A stretch of 38,236 nt of DNA from Planctomycetia bacterium. Its GTDB lineage: Bacteria > Planctomycetota > UBA1135 > UBA2386. The translations under genes and the position numbers were made by a program. This document shows positions 9,201 through 18,096 of this stretch, in pieces. The stretch is taken from NCBI GenBank assembly GCA_005776365.1, contig SXPK01000004.1, forward strand, positions 1 to 38,236, in the 5' to 3' direction. The first letter of the stretch is position 1, and every line of letters starts with the position of its first letter. The notes beneath the pieces are model-generated. The model was not told where the DNA came from. It was given only the letters and a program-made list of their open reading frames with translations, and did no database searches.

Positions 9201-10139
9201 ATGGTCGATCGCAAGGGACAACCCGTCGCTCCGTCGACGGCTGCAGGCGCGCTCGGTCCGCGTGGACGCGGACTATTCGGTCGTCTGCTCGGTTCGGCGC
9301 GGCCTGCGCCGGTCGCGCGCGCCGAAGCCTTTTCGATCGCGGTCGCGAGCGGCAAGGGTGGCACCGGCAAGTCCTTCGTGTCGACATCGCTCGCGGTGCT
9401 GCTGCATCGCGCGGGGCGTCGCACGACGCTCGTCGACTGCGACTTCGGCCTTGCGGCGGACCACCTGTTGCTGGGAGTCAAGCCCGTCAACTCGCTGCAG
9501 CAACTGCTGAGCGGCAAGGCGTCGTTGCAGCAGACGTTGATCGACACGCCCTGTGGGCCGCGGTTGCTGCCTGGCGCGTCGGGGGTCCGCAAGCTCGCCG
9601 CGATGACCGACAAGGAGTTGCTGCACTTCGCTCGCGAACTCGGTGCGGTCGCGTCCGACAACGACGTCGTGCTGCTGGACGTGGGCGCCGGGATCTCGCC
9701 GCCGGTGCTGCTGACGATGCTTGCTGCCGACGTCATCGTGCTCGTCACGCAGCCCGAGATCGCGGCCTTGGTCGACGCCTACGCCGTCGTCAAGTGCATC
9801 GCGCAGCTGCGCAAGGACGCGAGGTTCTGCGTGCTCGTCAATCGCGTCCAGTCGCCGGGCCGTGGCGAGCAGGCGTTCAAGAAGTTGACTGAGGTTTCGC
9901 GTCAGCACGTCGGCATCTCGCTGCAGTATCTCGGCGAAGTGCTCGACGACCCGCGCGTCGGACAGCATCGACTCGGCCAGTTGCCGCTCGTCTTCACCGA
10001 GCCGGATGCTTCCACGAGTCGCGCGTTGCTCACGGTGATGACGAGACTCGAGCAACTGGTCGGTCCGTTGGCGCGGCGTTCGATCGACTGCGAGGCCGGG
10101 ATCGAGTCGCGGTTCCGCCGCCACCGTCTCTTCCTCTGA
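9201..10139 (+). CDS. MinD/ParA/FlhG-type P-loop ATPase
   Basis: 312 residues. Deviant Walker A SGKGGTGKS at 50-58, Walker A' segment TTLVDCDFGLAADHLLLG, and VLLDVGAGIS as the Walker B region. The order matches the MinD/FlhG (YlhG) branch of ParA-like ATPases, which dimerise on ATP and bind membrane or cargo. A Pro/Ala/Arg-rich N-terminal extension of about 40 residues precedes the ATPase domain. No minC, minE or flagellar gene is present nearby. The C-terminus (RFRRHRLFL) is basic and could contact membrane or nucleic acid. ATG 9201 is the first methionine in frame after the preceding gene; the 131-bp gap holds no other gene. Confidence 0.85.
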   Translation: MVDRKGQPVAPSTAAGALGPRGRGLFGRLLGSARPAPVARAEAFSIAVASGKGGTGKSFVSTSLAVLLHRAGRRTTLVDCDFGLAADHLLLGVKPVNSLQQLLSGKASLQQTLIDTPCGPRLLPGASGVRKLAAMTDKELLHFARELGAVASDNDVVLLDVGAGISPPVLLTMLAADVIVLVTQPEIAALVDAYAVVKCIAQLRKDARFCVLVNRVQSPGRGEQAFKKLTEVSRQHVGISLQYLGEVLDDPRVGQHRLGQLPLVFTEPDASTSRALLTVMTRLEQLVGPLARRSIDCEAGIESRFRRHRLFL

Positions 10140-10164
10140 TCGCGCGCTCAGTTGATCGTGCGCG

Positions 10165-10875
10165 TCAGTCCGGCAGCTTGCCGCGGACCACGCAGAATGC
10201 TTCCCAGTAGCCCTTGCCGCGCCCGTGGACCAGCGAGCGATAGGCGTTGAGGCCGCGCACGCAGTGATCGTAGGAAACGTAGGCGGTCTGGCTGACGTAT
10301 CGCAGCATCGCCTGCTGCTTGCGTTCGATGACGCTCGTCACGTCGATCACGCAATCGGGGATCATCGCATTCCACACTTCGTAGCCGAGCGCGAGGCCGT
10401 CGAAGCGGACATGGTCGAGCGCCGCGGCAACGATGTGGTGGAGCGCGTGGTGGTCGGGATGGCCTTCCATTGCCCACGGCAGATAGACGACGCGCGGCTT
10501 GGCTCGTTGCAGCGCAGCGACCGTGTACTGCATTCCCAGGTTCAGGTCGTTGTGGCTCAACTCACAGCTATCGGGAAAACCCCAGAACTCCACCTCATCG
10601 ACGCCGAGTTCGGCGAGCCCGCGCACCGACTCTTCGCGTCGCACCTTGGTGTAGGTCGCCTTGTCGAAGCGTCCGTCAGGGTCGCCAGCGACGCCGTCCG
10701 TGCCGACTACGACGCGGACTTCATGGCCTGCGAGCCGATGCAGCGCCAGGACGCCGCCGGGGCCCGCGATCTCGTCATCGGGGTGCGGCGCGAACGCCAG
10801 TACGGGTCCGCCGGGAACTCGAGCGAGGTGTTTGGGCTCAGCCGGAGCCTTGGGCATCGAGTGAAACGGCGACAT
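10165..10875 (-). CDS. PIG-L family LmbE-like zinc deacetylase
   Basis: 236 residues with the family signature AHPDDE-type motif PHPDDE at 30-35 and a second metal-binding motif GHPDHH at 138-143; together these supply the His, Asp, His zinc ligands. The family removes acetyl groups from N-acetylglucosaminyl or similar amide substrates. The substrate cannot be inferred here: no mycothiol, bacillithiol or GPI-like gene is adjacent. The frame is open upstream, but ATG 10875 is chosen because a TAGCAT box lies 8 nt before it and the upstream residues are low-complexity. It is convergent with the MinD-type gene (25 bp between stops). Confidence 0.88.
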   Translation of the reverse strand: MSPFHSMPKAPAEPKHLARVPGGPVLAFAPHPDDEIAGPGGVLALHRLAGHEVRVVVGTDGVAGDPDGRFDKATYTKVRREESVRGLAELGVDEVEFWGFPDSCELSHNDLNLGMQYTVAALQRAKPRVVYLPWAMEGHPDHHALHHIVAAALDHVRFDGLALGYEVWNAMIPDCVIDVTSVIERKQQAMLRYVSQTAYVSYDHCVRGLNAYRSLVHGRGKGYWEAFCVVRGKLPD

Positions 10876-10883
10876 GACGGAGC

Positions 10884-10889
10884 ATGCTA
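10884..10889 (-). promoter_or_regulatory. Putative -10 box (PIG-L gene)
   Basis: TAGCAT read on the minus strand lies 8 nt before ATG 10875. Same arrangement as five other genes in the window; suggests a very short or absent leader. Confidence 0.35.
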
Positions 10890-11161
10890 GTCGCGCGCCG
10901 GGCGTCCTGCCGCATTCGTCGCGCCGACATTCGCTTCGAAGTGCTGTCCTGGCCCAGCATCGCGTCCTGCGGTTCGGCGCGGCGACATGATGGGCCGAGT
11001 TGCGGGCAAGTGATTGCGAACAGGAGACGTTGCACTCCAGGCCGCGGCGGGCAACCTGCTCGCCTCCTGCCTTCGTCGATCCCGTTCTGAACCCGGTCTT
11101 CGCGCCGACTTCACGGCGGATCGAATGCTGCCTGCAATCCTGTCCCCCCAATCGAAACCCG

Positions 11162-13099
11162 ATGACTCGACTCTCCAGCGCCATCCTCCTGCTCGCGGCC
11201 ACAGCCGCAGCGCAGGATCACGTGTTCACCATGGGCTTCGCCAGCGCCGCAGGCCCTGGCGCACTCACTAACGGCAACCACCCCTCGGCCCGCGTCAAGG
11301 ACAACGACCTCGACGGCGCGATCCTGGTTCCGGCCGAGCTGCACACCTTCTTGTCGACGTGCTACCACACGACGGGCGGGGCCTGCTTCATGACGGACGT
11401 GCGCGCGGTCGTGACGGACGGTGAATACGAGTTCTTCTTCACGGACAGCGAGCAAGGCCGCGTCGTGCGCGGCGTCGACGCCAACCACAACGGGTTGCTC
11501 GACCGACTCGAAGACAGCAACGGCAACGGCTTGCTCGACGTCGGTGAAGACGTCAACGGCAACAGCGTTCTCGACACCGAGGTCAGCGAGTTCTTCTTCT
11601 TCGGCATCCGCACGACCGCCGGCGCGGTCAACCTGCTCGCGCCCGACACGCTCGGCGTCTATCGCGACAACACGACCGGCCAGACCCGCGTCTATGCGGC
11701 GATCGACAACCCGTCCAACCTCGGTTATGCGCGCGGCATCTACAAGCTGGTCGACCTGAACGGTGACGGCGATGCGAAGGATGTCGGCGAGAACTCGGTG
11801 TTCGTCAACTCGACGATTGCGCTGACCACGCCCGGCCTTGGGACCCCGTTGCCGAACTTCTGGCAGCAGGTGCGCATCCTGCCGGGTGGCAAGGTGATCG
11901 GCTACGCAAGCGGCACCACCTACATCGCAACCACTGCGCGCACCAACGAGAATGCGTGGTACGGCTTCACCGACAACGGCGGCGCCAGCGCCGCGACGGT
12001 CGAGCTGTGGTTCAACTGCTCGCAGCTCAACGTGCTGCCGCAGCACCCGGACTTCGCGAGCGGCGCCTTCCCGGTGTGGGACATCGACTACATCAACGCG
12101 ACGGTTCCGACCCGCCGCACCTTCGCGCGTTGGCTCGCAGTGTCTGAGTTCGGCGGCACTGCCGGCGCCGTCCCGGCCTACTACATCGCGTCGAGTTACA
12201 CCTGGAGCACGATCCAGGCGCCGCCGACCTTTGGCGACATCAACGTCAATGGCCAGCACGTCTCGGGCCTGATCTACAAGGTCAACGACCTGAACAACAA
12301 CCAGTCGATCGATGCCGGCGAACTGAGTCTCTGGTGCAACCTGTCGGGCGCCGCGGTCGGAACGATGGCTCCGGTCTCGTTCCAGAACGCGCAGAGCGGC
12401 GTGACGATCAACACCCTCAACGACCGCACCTGGAGCATCGATGCCACCAAGGACGGCGCATTCCACTTCGTCTACGCCAACGGCGGTGGCGCCGACGCTG
12501 TCGTCACGATGAAGGACGGCAACCTCAACGACGTCATCGACACCGGCGAGATCACGATGACCTACTACACGTCGGCGCCAGGCGGCACCTTCCCGCCGCC
12601 CTTCAACCCGACGCTGGGCCCCTACTTCAGCACCGGCCACCTGTCGCTCTCAGACGGCGCGATGCCCGGCCCCTTCGGCACTGGCCTCGCGGTCCTCGGC
12701 GACGGTTGTGTGCAGCCGACGACCGGAATGAAGTCGGTGATGGATGCTTGGGGCGGCTCGCCGCAGCAGGGCAACACGAACTTCAAGGTCGGCTCGATTC
12801 GCGGCATCGCGGGATTCCCGTCGATCATGACCTTGGACGGCGCGCTGCAGCCGGTGCCGATCCCGTTGTCGGCGGTCGGCTTCCCGAATGGCTGTTCGCT
12901 CTACGGCTTCAATCCGCAGATCTTCGGTTTCGCATTCGGCGATGGTGTCGGCCGTGCCTTCTTCGGCGCAGGCATTCCTGCGAACCCAGGCTTGATCGGC
13001 CAGACCGCGATCTTCCAGGGCGCAGTGCTCGACATCGCCAGCCCGGCCGCCATCCAGTGGCACACGACGAATGCGCTGCTGGTGACGATCCAGCCTTGA
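11162..13099 (+). CDS. Exported protein with EF-hand-like calcium loops, unknown function
   Basis: 645 residues. Signal peptide MTRLSSAILLLAATAAAQ. Near residues 105-141 there are three consecutive Asp/Asn/Gly-rich loops (DANHNGLLD, DSNGNGLLD, DVNGNSVLD) like the calcium loops of EF-hand or thrombospondin type-3 repeats. Further single loops occur at DLNGDGDAKD, DLNNNQSID and DGNLNDVID. The middle part is Asn/Thr-rich and beta-like. The last ~90 residues (GCSLYGFNPQIFGF to the C-terminus) resemble the exported-protein C-terminal module of this window, but more weakly. Probably a secreted calcium-stabilised structural or adhesive protein. A 286-bp divergent gap to the PIG-L gene holds no other gene. 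Confidence 0.78.
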   Translation: MTRLSSAILLLAATAAAQDHVFTMGFASAAGPGALTNGNHPSARVKDNDLDGAILVPAELHTFLSTCYHTTGGACFMTDVRAVVTDGEYEFFFTDSEQGRVVRGVDANHNGLLDRLEDSNGNGLLDVGEDVNGNSVLDTEVSEFFFFGIRTTAGAVNLLAPDTLGVYRDNTTGQTRVYAAIDNPSNLGYARGIYKLVDLNGDGDAKDVGENSVFVNSTIALTTPGLGTPLPNFWQQVRILPGGKVIGYASGTTYIATTARTNENAWYGFTDNGGASAATVELWFNCSQLNVLPQHPDFASGAFPVWDIDYINATVPTRRTFARWLAVSEFGGTAGAVPAYYIASSYTWSTIQAPPTFGDINVNGQHVSGLIYKVNDLNNNQSIDAGELSLWCNLSGAAVGTMAPVSFQNAQSGVTINTLNDRTWSIDATKDGAFHFVYANGGGADAVVTMKDGNLNDVIDTGEITMTYYTSAPGGTFPPPFNPTLGPYFSTGHLSLSDGAMPGPFGTGLAVLGDGCVQPTTGMKSVMDAWGGSPQQGNTNFKVGSIRGIAGFPSIMTLDGALQPVPIPLSAVGFPNGCSLYGFNPQIFGFAFGDGVGRAFFGAGIPANPGLIGQTAIFQGAVLDIASPAAIQWHTTNALLVTIQP

Positions 13100-13121
13100 T
13101 GGGTTGAGGCATTGAGGCACG

Positions 13122-13152
13122 CCGCGCGCCGGGCCTTCGCTCAGGCGCGCGG
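13122..13152 (+). terminator. GC-rich hairpin between convergent genes
   Basis: Perfect 9-bp inverted repeat (13122-13130 with 13144-13152, 13-nt loop) beginning 22 bp after the stop of the EF-loop protein and running into the last codons of the convergent symporter gene. No U-tract. Likely stops transcription from either side, though a tract-less hairpin would need Rho or be inefficient. Confidence 0.5.
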
Positions 13153-14961
13153 TTGGAGCCGCGGCAACATGCGCAGCAAGATCGCGATCGACGCGGCTGC
13201 GCCGAATAGGCAACCAAAGGCCTTGCCCCACTCGCCAAAGATCACGGCGCCGATTCCGGGCAGCGTGAGCCAGATTGCGGCGGTGCCGATGACGGCGCAG
13301 GCGAGCGACATGCCGAGCGTGCCGTCTGGCTTGGTCTCCGGCGTCAACGCAGCGATGGGGGACCAACCCGGACCGTCAGGCCGCACCTTGCGATAGAACG
13401 AGATCAGCGTTGCTTGTGGCGCCGGCTTGGTCACGAGAGTCGCGACGAGCCAGAGCGCCATCGTTCCGAACGCAACGATCAGCGCCGTGTATTGCTCGGG
13501 CATCTTCTCGCTCGCAGGCAGGTCCGATTCGACGGACTCGCGCCATGCGACCACGAGCAGATACAGCGCAATTGAGCCGAGCATGGCGACAATCTCGCTC
13601 CATGCGTTGATGCGCCACCAGAACCACCGCAGGATGAAGACCGCGCCGACTCCGGCGCCGAGCGCGGCGAGCAGGGTCCACGCGGACTGCACGGAGACCC
13701 GCTGCACGATCATGATCCAGGCGGCCGCGCCGCCCAGCACCAGCACCATTGTCGACGCGAGCTTGGAGGCGCGCACCAGTTGCCGATCGTCGGCAGAGCG
13801 ATTCCAGAACCGCTTGTAGACGTCATTGACGAGGTAGCTCGCGCCCCAGTTCATCTGCGTGCTGATCGTCGACATGAAGGCGGCGAAGAAGGTCACGAGC
13901 AACAGTCCACGCAGTCCGGGTGGCGCGAGTTCGCGGATCAGCATGGGGAAGCCAAGGCCAGGGTCGGTGTCCTTGTTGCCGTCCGTGGCCCAGGTTCGCA
14001 ATTCTGGGTGCAATGCGAGCGCCGCGAACGCGACCAGGATCCATGGCCACGGCCGCAGGCAGTAGTGGGCGAGTTGGAACAGCAGCGTCGCCTTGACTGC
14101 GTGTCCCTCGTCCTTGCACGCCGCCATGCGCTGCACGATGTAGCCACCGCCGCCTGGCTCGGCGCCGGGATACCAAGTGGCCCACCATTGGCCGAGCACG
14201 AGCGCCAAGAACACGCCGAGCGGCATCCAGGCGGCCTGCGAGAAGTCCGGCACGAAGTCGAACAGCTGGGTGCCGCCGAAGTTCTGGATCGCGCGCTCGC
14301 GCAGCGCCTCGGTTCCGCCGACGTGATCGACGGCGACGAACGCGAACACGATGCAGCCGACCATCGCGAGCACGAACTGCACGACGTCGGTGATCGCGAC
14401 GCCCCACATGCCGGAGATCACGCTGTAGATGCCCGTGATCCCGAGCATCCCGACGACCAGCCAGAAGTCGCCATTGCTGCCAGGTTCGAGGTCCGTCAGC
14501 AGGGTCTGCCGCAGCACTTGGACCATCGCCTGGGTGACCCAGCCGATGACGATCGAGTTGACGATGACCGCAACGTAGATCGCGCGGAAGCCGCGAAGGA
14601 AGGCCGCCGGCTTCCCCGCGTAGCGCAGTTCGACCAGTTCGACGTCCGTCAGGACCTCGGCGCGCCGCCAGAGCTTGGCGAAGACGAACACCGTCAACAT
14701 CCCGCCGAACGCGAATGCCCACCAGAACCAGTTGCCGGCGAGTCCGTTCTCCGCGATCAACCCCGTCACCGCCAAGGGTGTGTCCGCAGCGAAGGTGGTG
14801 GCGACCATCGAGGTCCCGGCGATCCACCAAGGCAGCGACCGTCCCGACGCGAAGTACTCGACGAAGCTCTCGCTCGCCTTGCTCCGATACATGAGCCCGA
14901 TGCCGAGCGAGACGACGAAGAACGCGATGATGATCGTCAGGTCGAGGCCGCTGAGTTCCAT
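13141..14961 (-). CDS. Sodium:solute symporter (SSS/SLC5 family)
   Basis: 606 residues and about 13 hydrophobic segments spanning the protein. The N-terminus LDLTIIIAFFVVSLGIG, followed by the loop SFVEYFASGRSLPWWIAGTSMVATTFAADTPLAVTG, is typical of the SSS family, where the FxxxRxxPWW/S-MxA segment contributes to sodium and substrate binding in TM1-TM2. The family imports sugars, amino acids, nucleosides or organic acids with Na+. The substrate cannot be told. ATG 14961 is the first methionine in frame and begins the first membrane segment at once. It is divergent from alanine racemase, with 119 bp between the starts. Confidence 0.92.
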   Translation of the reverse strand: MELSGLDLTIIIAFFVVSLGIGLMYRSKASESFVEYFASGRSLPWWIAGTSMVATTFAADTPLAVTGLIAENGLAGNWFWWAFAFGGMLTVFVFAKLWRRAEVLTDVELVELRYAGKPAAFLRGFRAIYVAVIVNSIVIGWVTQAMVQVLRQTLLTDLEPGSNGDFWLVVGMLGITGIYSVISGMWGVAITDVVQFVLAMVGCIVFAFVAVDHVGGTEALRERAIQNFGGTQLFDFVPDFSQAAWMPLGVFLALVLGQWWATWYPGAEPGGGGYIVQRMAACKDEGHAVKATLLFQLAHYCLRPWPWILVAFAALALHPELRTWATDGNKDTDPGLGFPMLIRELAPPGLRGLLLVTFFAAFMSTISTQMNWGASYLVNDVYKRFWNRSADDRQLVRASKLASTMVLVLGGAAAWIMIVQRVSVQSAWTLLAALGAGVGAVFILRWFWWRINAWSEIVAMLGSIALYLLVVAWRESVESDLPASEKMPEQYTALIVAFGTMALWLVATLVTKPAPQATLISFYRKVRPDGPGWSPIAALTPETKPDGTLGMSLACAVIGTAAIWLTLPGIGAVIFGEWGKAFGCLFGAAASIAILLRMLPRLQPRA

Positions 14962-15080
14962 GAGCGGCGAAGCAAGCGCGCTTGCATGCCATGCGCCAGA
15001 GTGCGCATGCCAATCTCCAGTTTCCTCACGTCCCGACGGCTCGCTTCGAGTGCGCCTTCGCGCTACGGTGCGCGCGGCGG

Positions 15081-16229
15081 ATGCTGCGGATACGACACAA
15101 CGAAGCGCGCACGGCGTTGCCGGCGCGCATCTGGGCGGACATTGATCTCGACGCCGTGCGCGACAACCTCGCGCGCGTGCGCGCCCGCGTCGGTGCCGAG
15201 TGTCGAGTCGTCGCGGTGGTCAAAGCGAATGGTTATGGCCACGGCGCGATCCCGGTCGCGCGGGCCGCGCTAGAAGCTGGCGCAACCGAGCTCGCGGTCG
15301 CGGACTGCGGCGAAGGCGCTCGGTTGCGAGATGCGGGCATCGACGCGCCGGTTTGCATCCTCGGGCCGAGCCTGCCGGAGGAGGCCGCCGCGATCGTGGG
15401 CAGGCGACTGGTTCCGACCGTCTGTGACCTGGACTTGGCGCGCGCACTCGACCTCTCGGCCACCGGGCCGATCGCGATCGAAGTCGAGATCGACACCGGC
15501 ATGCGGCGCCACGGCGTCGCGCACGAGGACGCGCTTGCATTCGTGCGCTCGCTGCGGGTGTTCCGCAACCTCGCCGTCCGCTCCGTGTTCACGCATTTTG
15601 CTGGTCTCGACGAGGATGCCCTCGCCGACATGCGGTTGCAGTGGGACCGGTTCTGCGTCGCGCGCCACGAACTTGCGCGGGCCGGTTACGAACTGAAGGC
15701 CCATGCGTGCAACTCGCTGGGCGCCGACTTGATGCCTTTTGCCCACGCCGACGCGGTCCGGGTTGGTGGCGCCCTCTACGGCTTCGATATCGGCTCGGAG
15801 CCTTCTGGGCTGCGGCCGGCGATGACGTTGAAGACACGTGTGTGTGCTGTGCACGGCGCGGCACCCGGCGATCGCGTCGGCTATGGCGGCCTGCATCGCG
15901 TCCTGCGCGCGACGACGCTTGCGTTGTTGCCCTGCGGGTATGCGGATGGACTTTCGCGGGCGCACTGGAACGACGGCGCCGCGTTGGTGCGCGGGGTGCG
16001 CGTTCCGATCGTTGGCCACGTCAGCATGAATCAGATGGTCCTCGACGTCGGCGAAGTCGAGGTCGCGCCAGGCGACGAAGTCGTGCTGCTGGGCGAGCAG
16101 GGCGGCCGTCGCATCCGCGCCGAGGAACGCGCGGCGGCGGGATGTTCTGCCTACGAAGTCACTGCTCTGCTGCGCTCGGACCTGCCTCGCCGTTACTCGC
16201 AGGTGGACGTCGCCACGCCCATCGTCTGA
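15081..16229 (+). CDS. alr: Alanine racemase
   Basis: 382 residues, fold type III PLP enzyme interconverting L- and D-alanine for peptidoglycan. PLP lysine in VVAVVKANGYGHG (Lys48), the opposite catalytic tyrosine in GDRVGYGG (Tyr268), and the HVSMNQ and ALYGFDIG segments are conserved. Start ATG 15081 leaves a short basic N-terminal extension (LRIRHNEARTALPAR) before the usual first strand IWADIDLDAVRDNL. An alternative upstream start at 14982 would add 33 non-conserved residues. The box TACGGT lies 11 nt upstream of the ATG. Cytosolic; present in Planctomycetota with a peptidoglycan wall. Convergent with the lipoprotein gene (17 bp). Confidence 0.96.
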   Translation: MLRIRHNEARTALPARIWADIDLDAVRDNLARVRARVGAECRVVAVVKANGYGHGAIPVARAALEAGATELAVADCGEGARLRDAGIDAPVCILGPSLPEEAAAIVGRRLVPTVCDLDLARALDLSATGPIAIEVEIDTGMRRHGVAHEDALAFVRSLRVFRNLAVRSVFTHFAGLDEDALADMRLQWDRFCVARHELARAGYELKAHACNSLGADLMPFAHADAVRVGGALYGFDIGSEPSGLRPAMTLKTRVCAVHGAAPGDRVGYGGLHRVLRATTLALLPCGYADGLSRAHWNDGAALVRGVRVPIVGHVSMNQMVLDVGEVEVAPGDEVVLLGEQGGRRIRAEERAAAGCSAYEVTALLRSDLPRRYSQVDVATPIV

Positions 16230-16246
16230 GCCGACGCGGCCGTGAT

Positions 16247-17320
16247 TCAGTCGTTGCGCAAGGCGGCGAGCAGACGAAGCGTTGCGACCTCGACGCAGTC
16301 GTCGACCGTCTTCGGGTCGATGGACTTGAAGTCATCATGGTGCGAGTTCTGGTAGTCGACGAGCACGAAGGATCCGTCCGGCGCGAACAGGCACGTGTGC
16401 ACGGCGCCAAAGGCATGCTCGCCGCGCGGTAGGAAATCGCAGACCAGCGCGTAGTCCGTGGATGCGTCACGGGCGCGCAGCAGACCCTGCATCGAACGGG
16501 CTCCGCTCCACAGCACGGCCTGTTGATTCGGGCTTCGCTGCGTCACGAAGACCAGCGGCTCGATCTCCGCGACTGCCTTGTTGAGCCCGGACTGCTCGAT
16601 GCGCGCAGCGAGGGCGACCGCCGCCGAGGTGGACCACTGTTCGCCAGCGCGCGCGGGATACACGCGGATCGTGGCCGACTTCCCTTCGGTCCGCAGCGCC
16701 GCGAGCCGGCGCGACATCGCCTCGACCTCCGCTCCGTCCGGCACGCCCGAGCGTTGCTGCATGCGTGCCTGCAACTTGCTCGGCGTCGCGTCGCCTCGGA
16801 GCGGGTCCAAGAGGCCAAGGGGCTCGCGCAGCGTGTTCACCGCGAACACGCAGCAGTCCATCGGTTCTTTCGGCGCCGCGGCGTCGAAGCGAGACGAGCC
16901 CCCGGCGTCACTTGCTTCGAACACGATTGCGCCTCGCTTGTCGACGAGCATGGTGCGGATGCCTGCAACGCCCGTCTGCGGCGATCCGTCGATGGCGACT
17001 CGGAGAGCGAGGTCTGTGGCGAGGCCGCTCGCGGCGACCCAGCGACCGAATGCGGCCGGCTCGGTCGTTGGGTCCGTGCCCGCCTCCGGCGCATAGGCCT
17101 GCTCGGCGACCTCGACGGCCGTCGCGCCCCCGCGTTCGAGCAAGATGCCGAGGACATTGCCGGCTTCGGGGCTGGCGCGACCGGCGAGCGCGACTGGAAA
17201 CACCGTGATCGAAGCTCCTTTTGCCTGCGGAGGAGCCGCATGCGTACTTTTAGCGGACGGGGAGGTGCAGCCGGCGAGAGTCAGCAGGGCGGCTGCGACA
17301 AGGATCGTGATTCGGGCCAT
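16247..17320 (-). CDS. Lipoprotein of unknown function
   Basis: 357 residues. MARITILVAAALLTLAGC is a lipoprotein signal with LAGC lipobox; ATG 17320 is preferred to the upstream 17371 start (MTHPGLIDSAYYLFQRT adds a non-signal stretch). The mature region is Ala/Gly/Arg-rich with two similar halves: ITVFPVALAGRASPEAG and TIRVYPARAGEQWSTSA both start a beta-alpha element. Segments AFGAVHTCLFAPDGSFVLVDYQNSHHDDF and VDDCVEVATLRLLAAL lie near the C-terminus. I do not recognise a family. Probably inner- or outer-membrane anchored. It lies downstream of the TetR gene on the same strand (73 bp). Confidence 0.72.
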   Translation of the reverse strand: MARITILVAAALLTLAGCTSPSAKSTHAAPPQAKGASITVFPVALAGRASPEAGNVLGILLERGGATAVEVAEQAYAPEAGTDPTTEPAAFGRWVAASGLATDLALRVAIDGSPQTGVAGIRTMLVDKRGAIVFEASDAGGSSRFDAAAPKEPMDCCVFAVNTLREPLGLLDPLRGDATPSKLQARMQQRSGVPDGAEVEAMSRRLAALRTEGKSATIRVYPARAGEQWSTSAAVALAARIEQSGLNKAVAEIEPLVFVTQRSPNQQAVLWSGARSMQGLLRARDASTDYALVCDFLPRGEHAFGAVHTCLFAPDGSFVLVDYQNSHHDDFKSIDPKTVDDCVEVATLRLLAALRND

Positions 17321-17393
17321 GGTCCGTTGAAAAAGGTAGTAAGCACTATCAATCAGGCCAGGATGAGTCACCAGTGGCCAAGGTGCGAATGCG

Positions 17394-17981
17394 TCAGGCC
17401 TTCTTCTTTCGGCTGCCGAGCAGGGCTGCGCCAGCTTGCGTCCAGAGGTGGCGTCGCTCCGCCGCGTTGATCGTGCCGAGTTCCTTGCCGATGCTGGACA
17501 TCGTGCCCATGCCGATCAGCGCCCAGGCCGCTGCGGCGCAGTCGGGGCCGGCGGCGCCACGTCGATGTTCGTCGATCCGACGCGCGACGAACTCGAAGTA
17601 GCGACGATACATCCGCGCCAGCGCGTCCCGGATCTCCTGGTCGTCGGTTTCGCTCAATCCGGCGAACACGAGGCGATACAGGCCAAATTCGCCATGGTGA
17701 ACGGATTCGTGCTCGAGCAGTCGTTCTGCTGGACTGCGGTCGTCCGTCGCGACCAGCAGCTTCTCCCAGGCGATCATCGACGTGTCGTAGACGTATTCGA
17801 TCGCCGCCAAGAACATCGCGCGCTTGTCCGCGAAGATGCGGTAGAGCGCGACTTCGGTCAGGCCGCAGCGGGCAGCAAGCTGCGCAGTGGTCGCGCGACG
17901 GTAACCGAGCTCCGAGAACGTGCGCGCCAGCGCTGGCAGCACGTCGGCGCGGCGTTCGGAGCTGCGGTTGACCCGAGGCAT
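17394..17981 (-). CDS. TetR/AcrR-family transcriptional regulator
   Basis: 195 residues: N-terminal HTH in ATTAQLAARCGLTEVALYRIFADKRAMFLAA (about 30-60), followed by an all-helical ligand and dimerisation domain. It ends with a basic SRKKKA tail. It is transcribed away from the BtpA-family gene, with 115 bp between start codons. That gap holds an imperfect 26-bp palindrome at 17995-18020 next to the putative -10 at 17988-17993, so autorepression is likely, possibly with control of the divergent gene or of the lipoprotein downstream. The effector is unknown. Confidence 0.93.
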   Translation of the reverse strand: MPRVNRSSERRADVLPALARTFSELGYRRATTAQLAARCGLTEVALYRIFADKRAMFLAAIEYVYDTSMIAWEKLLVATDDRSPAERLLEHESVHHGEFGLYRLVFAGLSETDDQEIRDALARMYRRYFEFVARRIDEHRRGAAGPDCAAAAWALIGMGTMSSIGKELGTINAAERRHLWTQAGAALLGSRKKKA

Positions 17982-17987
17982 CGAGGC

Positions 17988-17993
17988 AATCTA
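17988..17993 (-). promoter_or_regulatory. Putative -10 box (TetR gene)
   Basis: TAGATT on the minus strand, 6 nt before ATG 17981, consistent with a leaderless transcript. The palindrome at 17995-18020 begins 2 bp upstream of it. Confidence 0.4.
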
Positions 17994-17994
17994 A

Positions 17995-18020
17995 GCGGTA
18001 GCGCACACTAACGCAACCGC
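17995..18020. promoter_or_regulatory. Candidate TetR operator palindrome
   Basis: Half-sites GCGGTAGCG (17995-18003) and CGCAACCGC (18012-18020) are inverted repeats with one mismatch and an 8-bp spacer. It lies in the divergent intergenic region right beside the TetR gene promoter, covering its -35 region. Typical size and position for a TetR operator. Confidence 0.45.
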
Positions 18021-18096
18021 CGTCGCGATCGTCCTCTTCACGCTGCCGCGCCACCAGCCTCGCCGCGCGCTTGTTCCGTCGCGGCCGCCGCGCACG

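Noticed and set aside
11111-12640. 509-codon minus-strand ORF
   Set aside because: Overlaps the exported EF-loop protein on the other strand; composition is Val/Arg/Asp-rich shadow without family or signal.
13780-15273. 497-codon plus-strand ORF
   Set aside because: Antisense to the symporter, which has clear membrane topology and family motifs.
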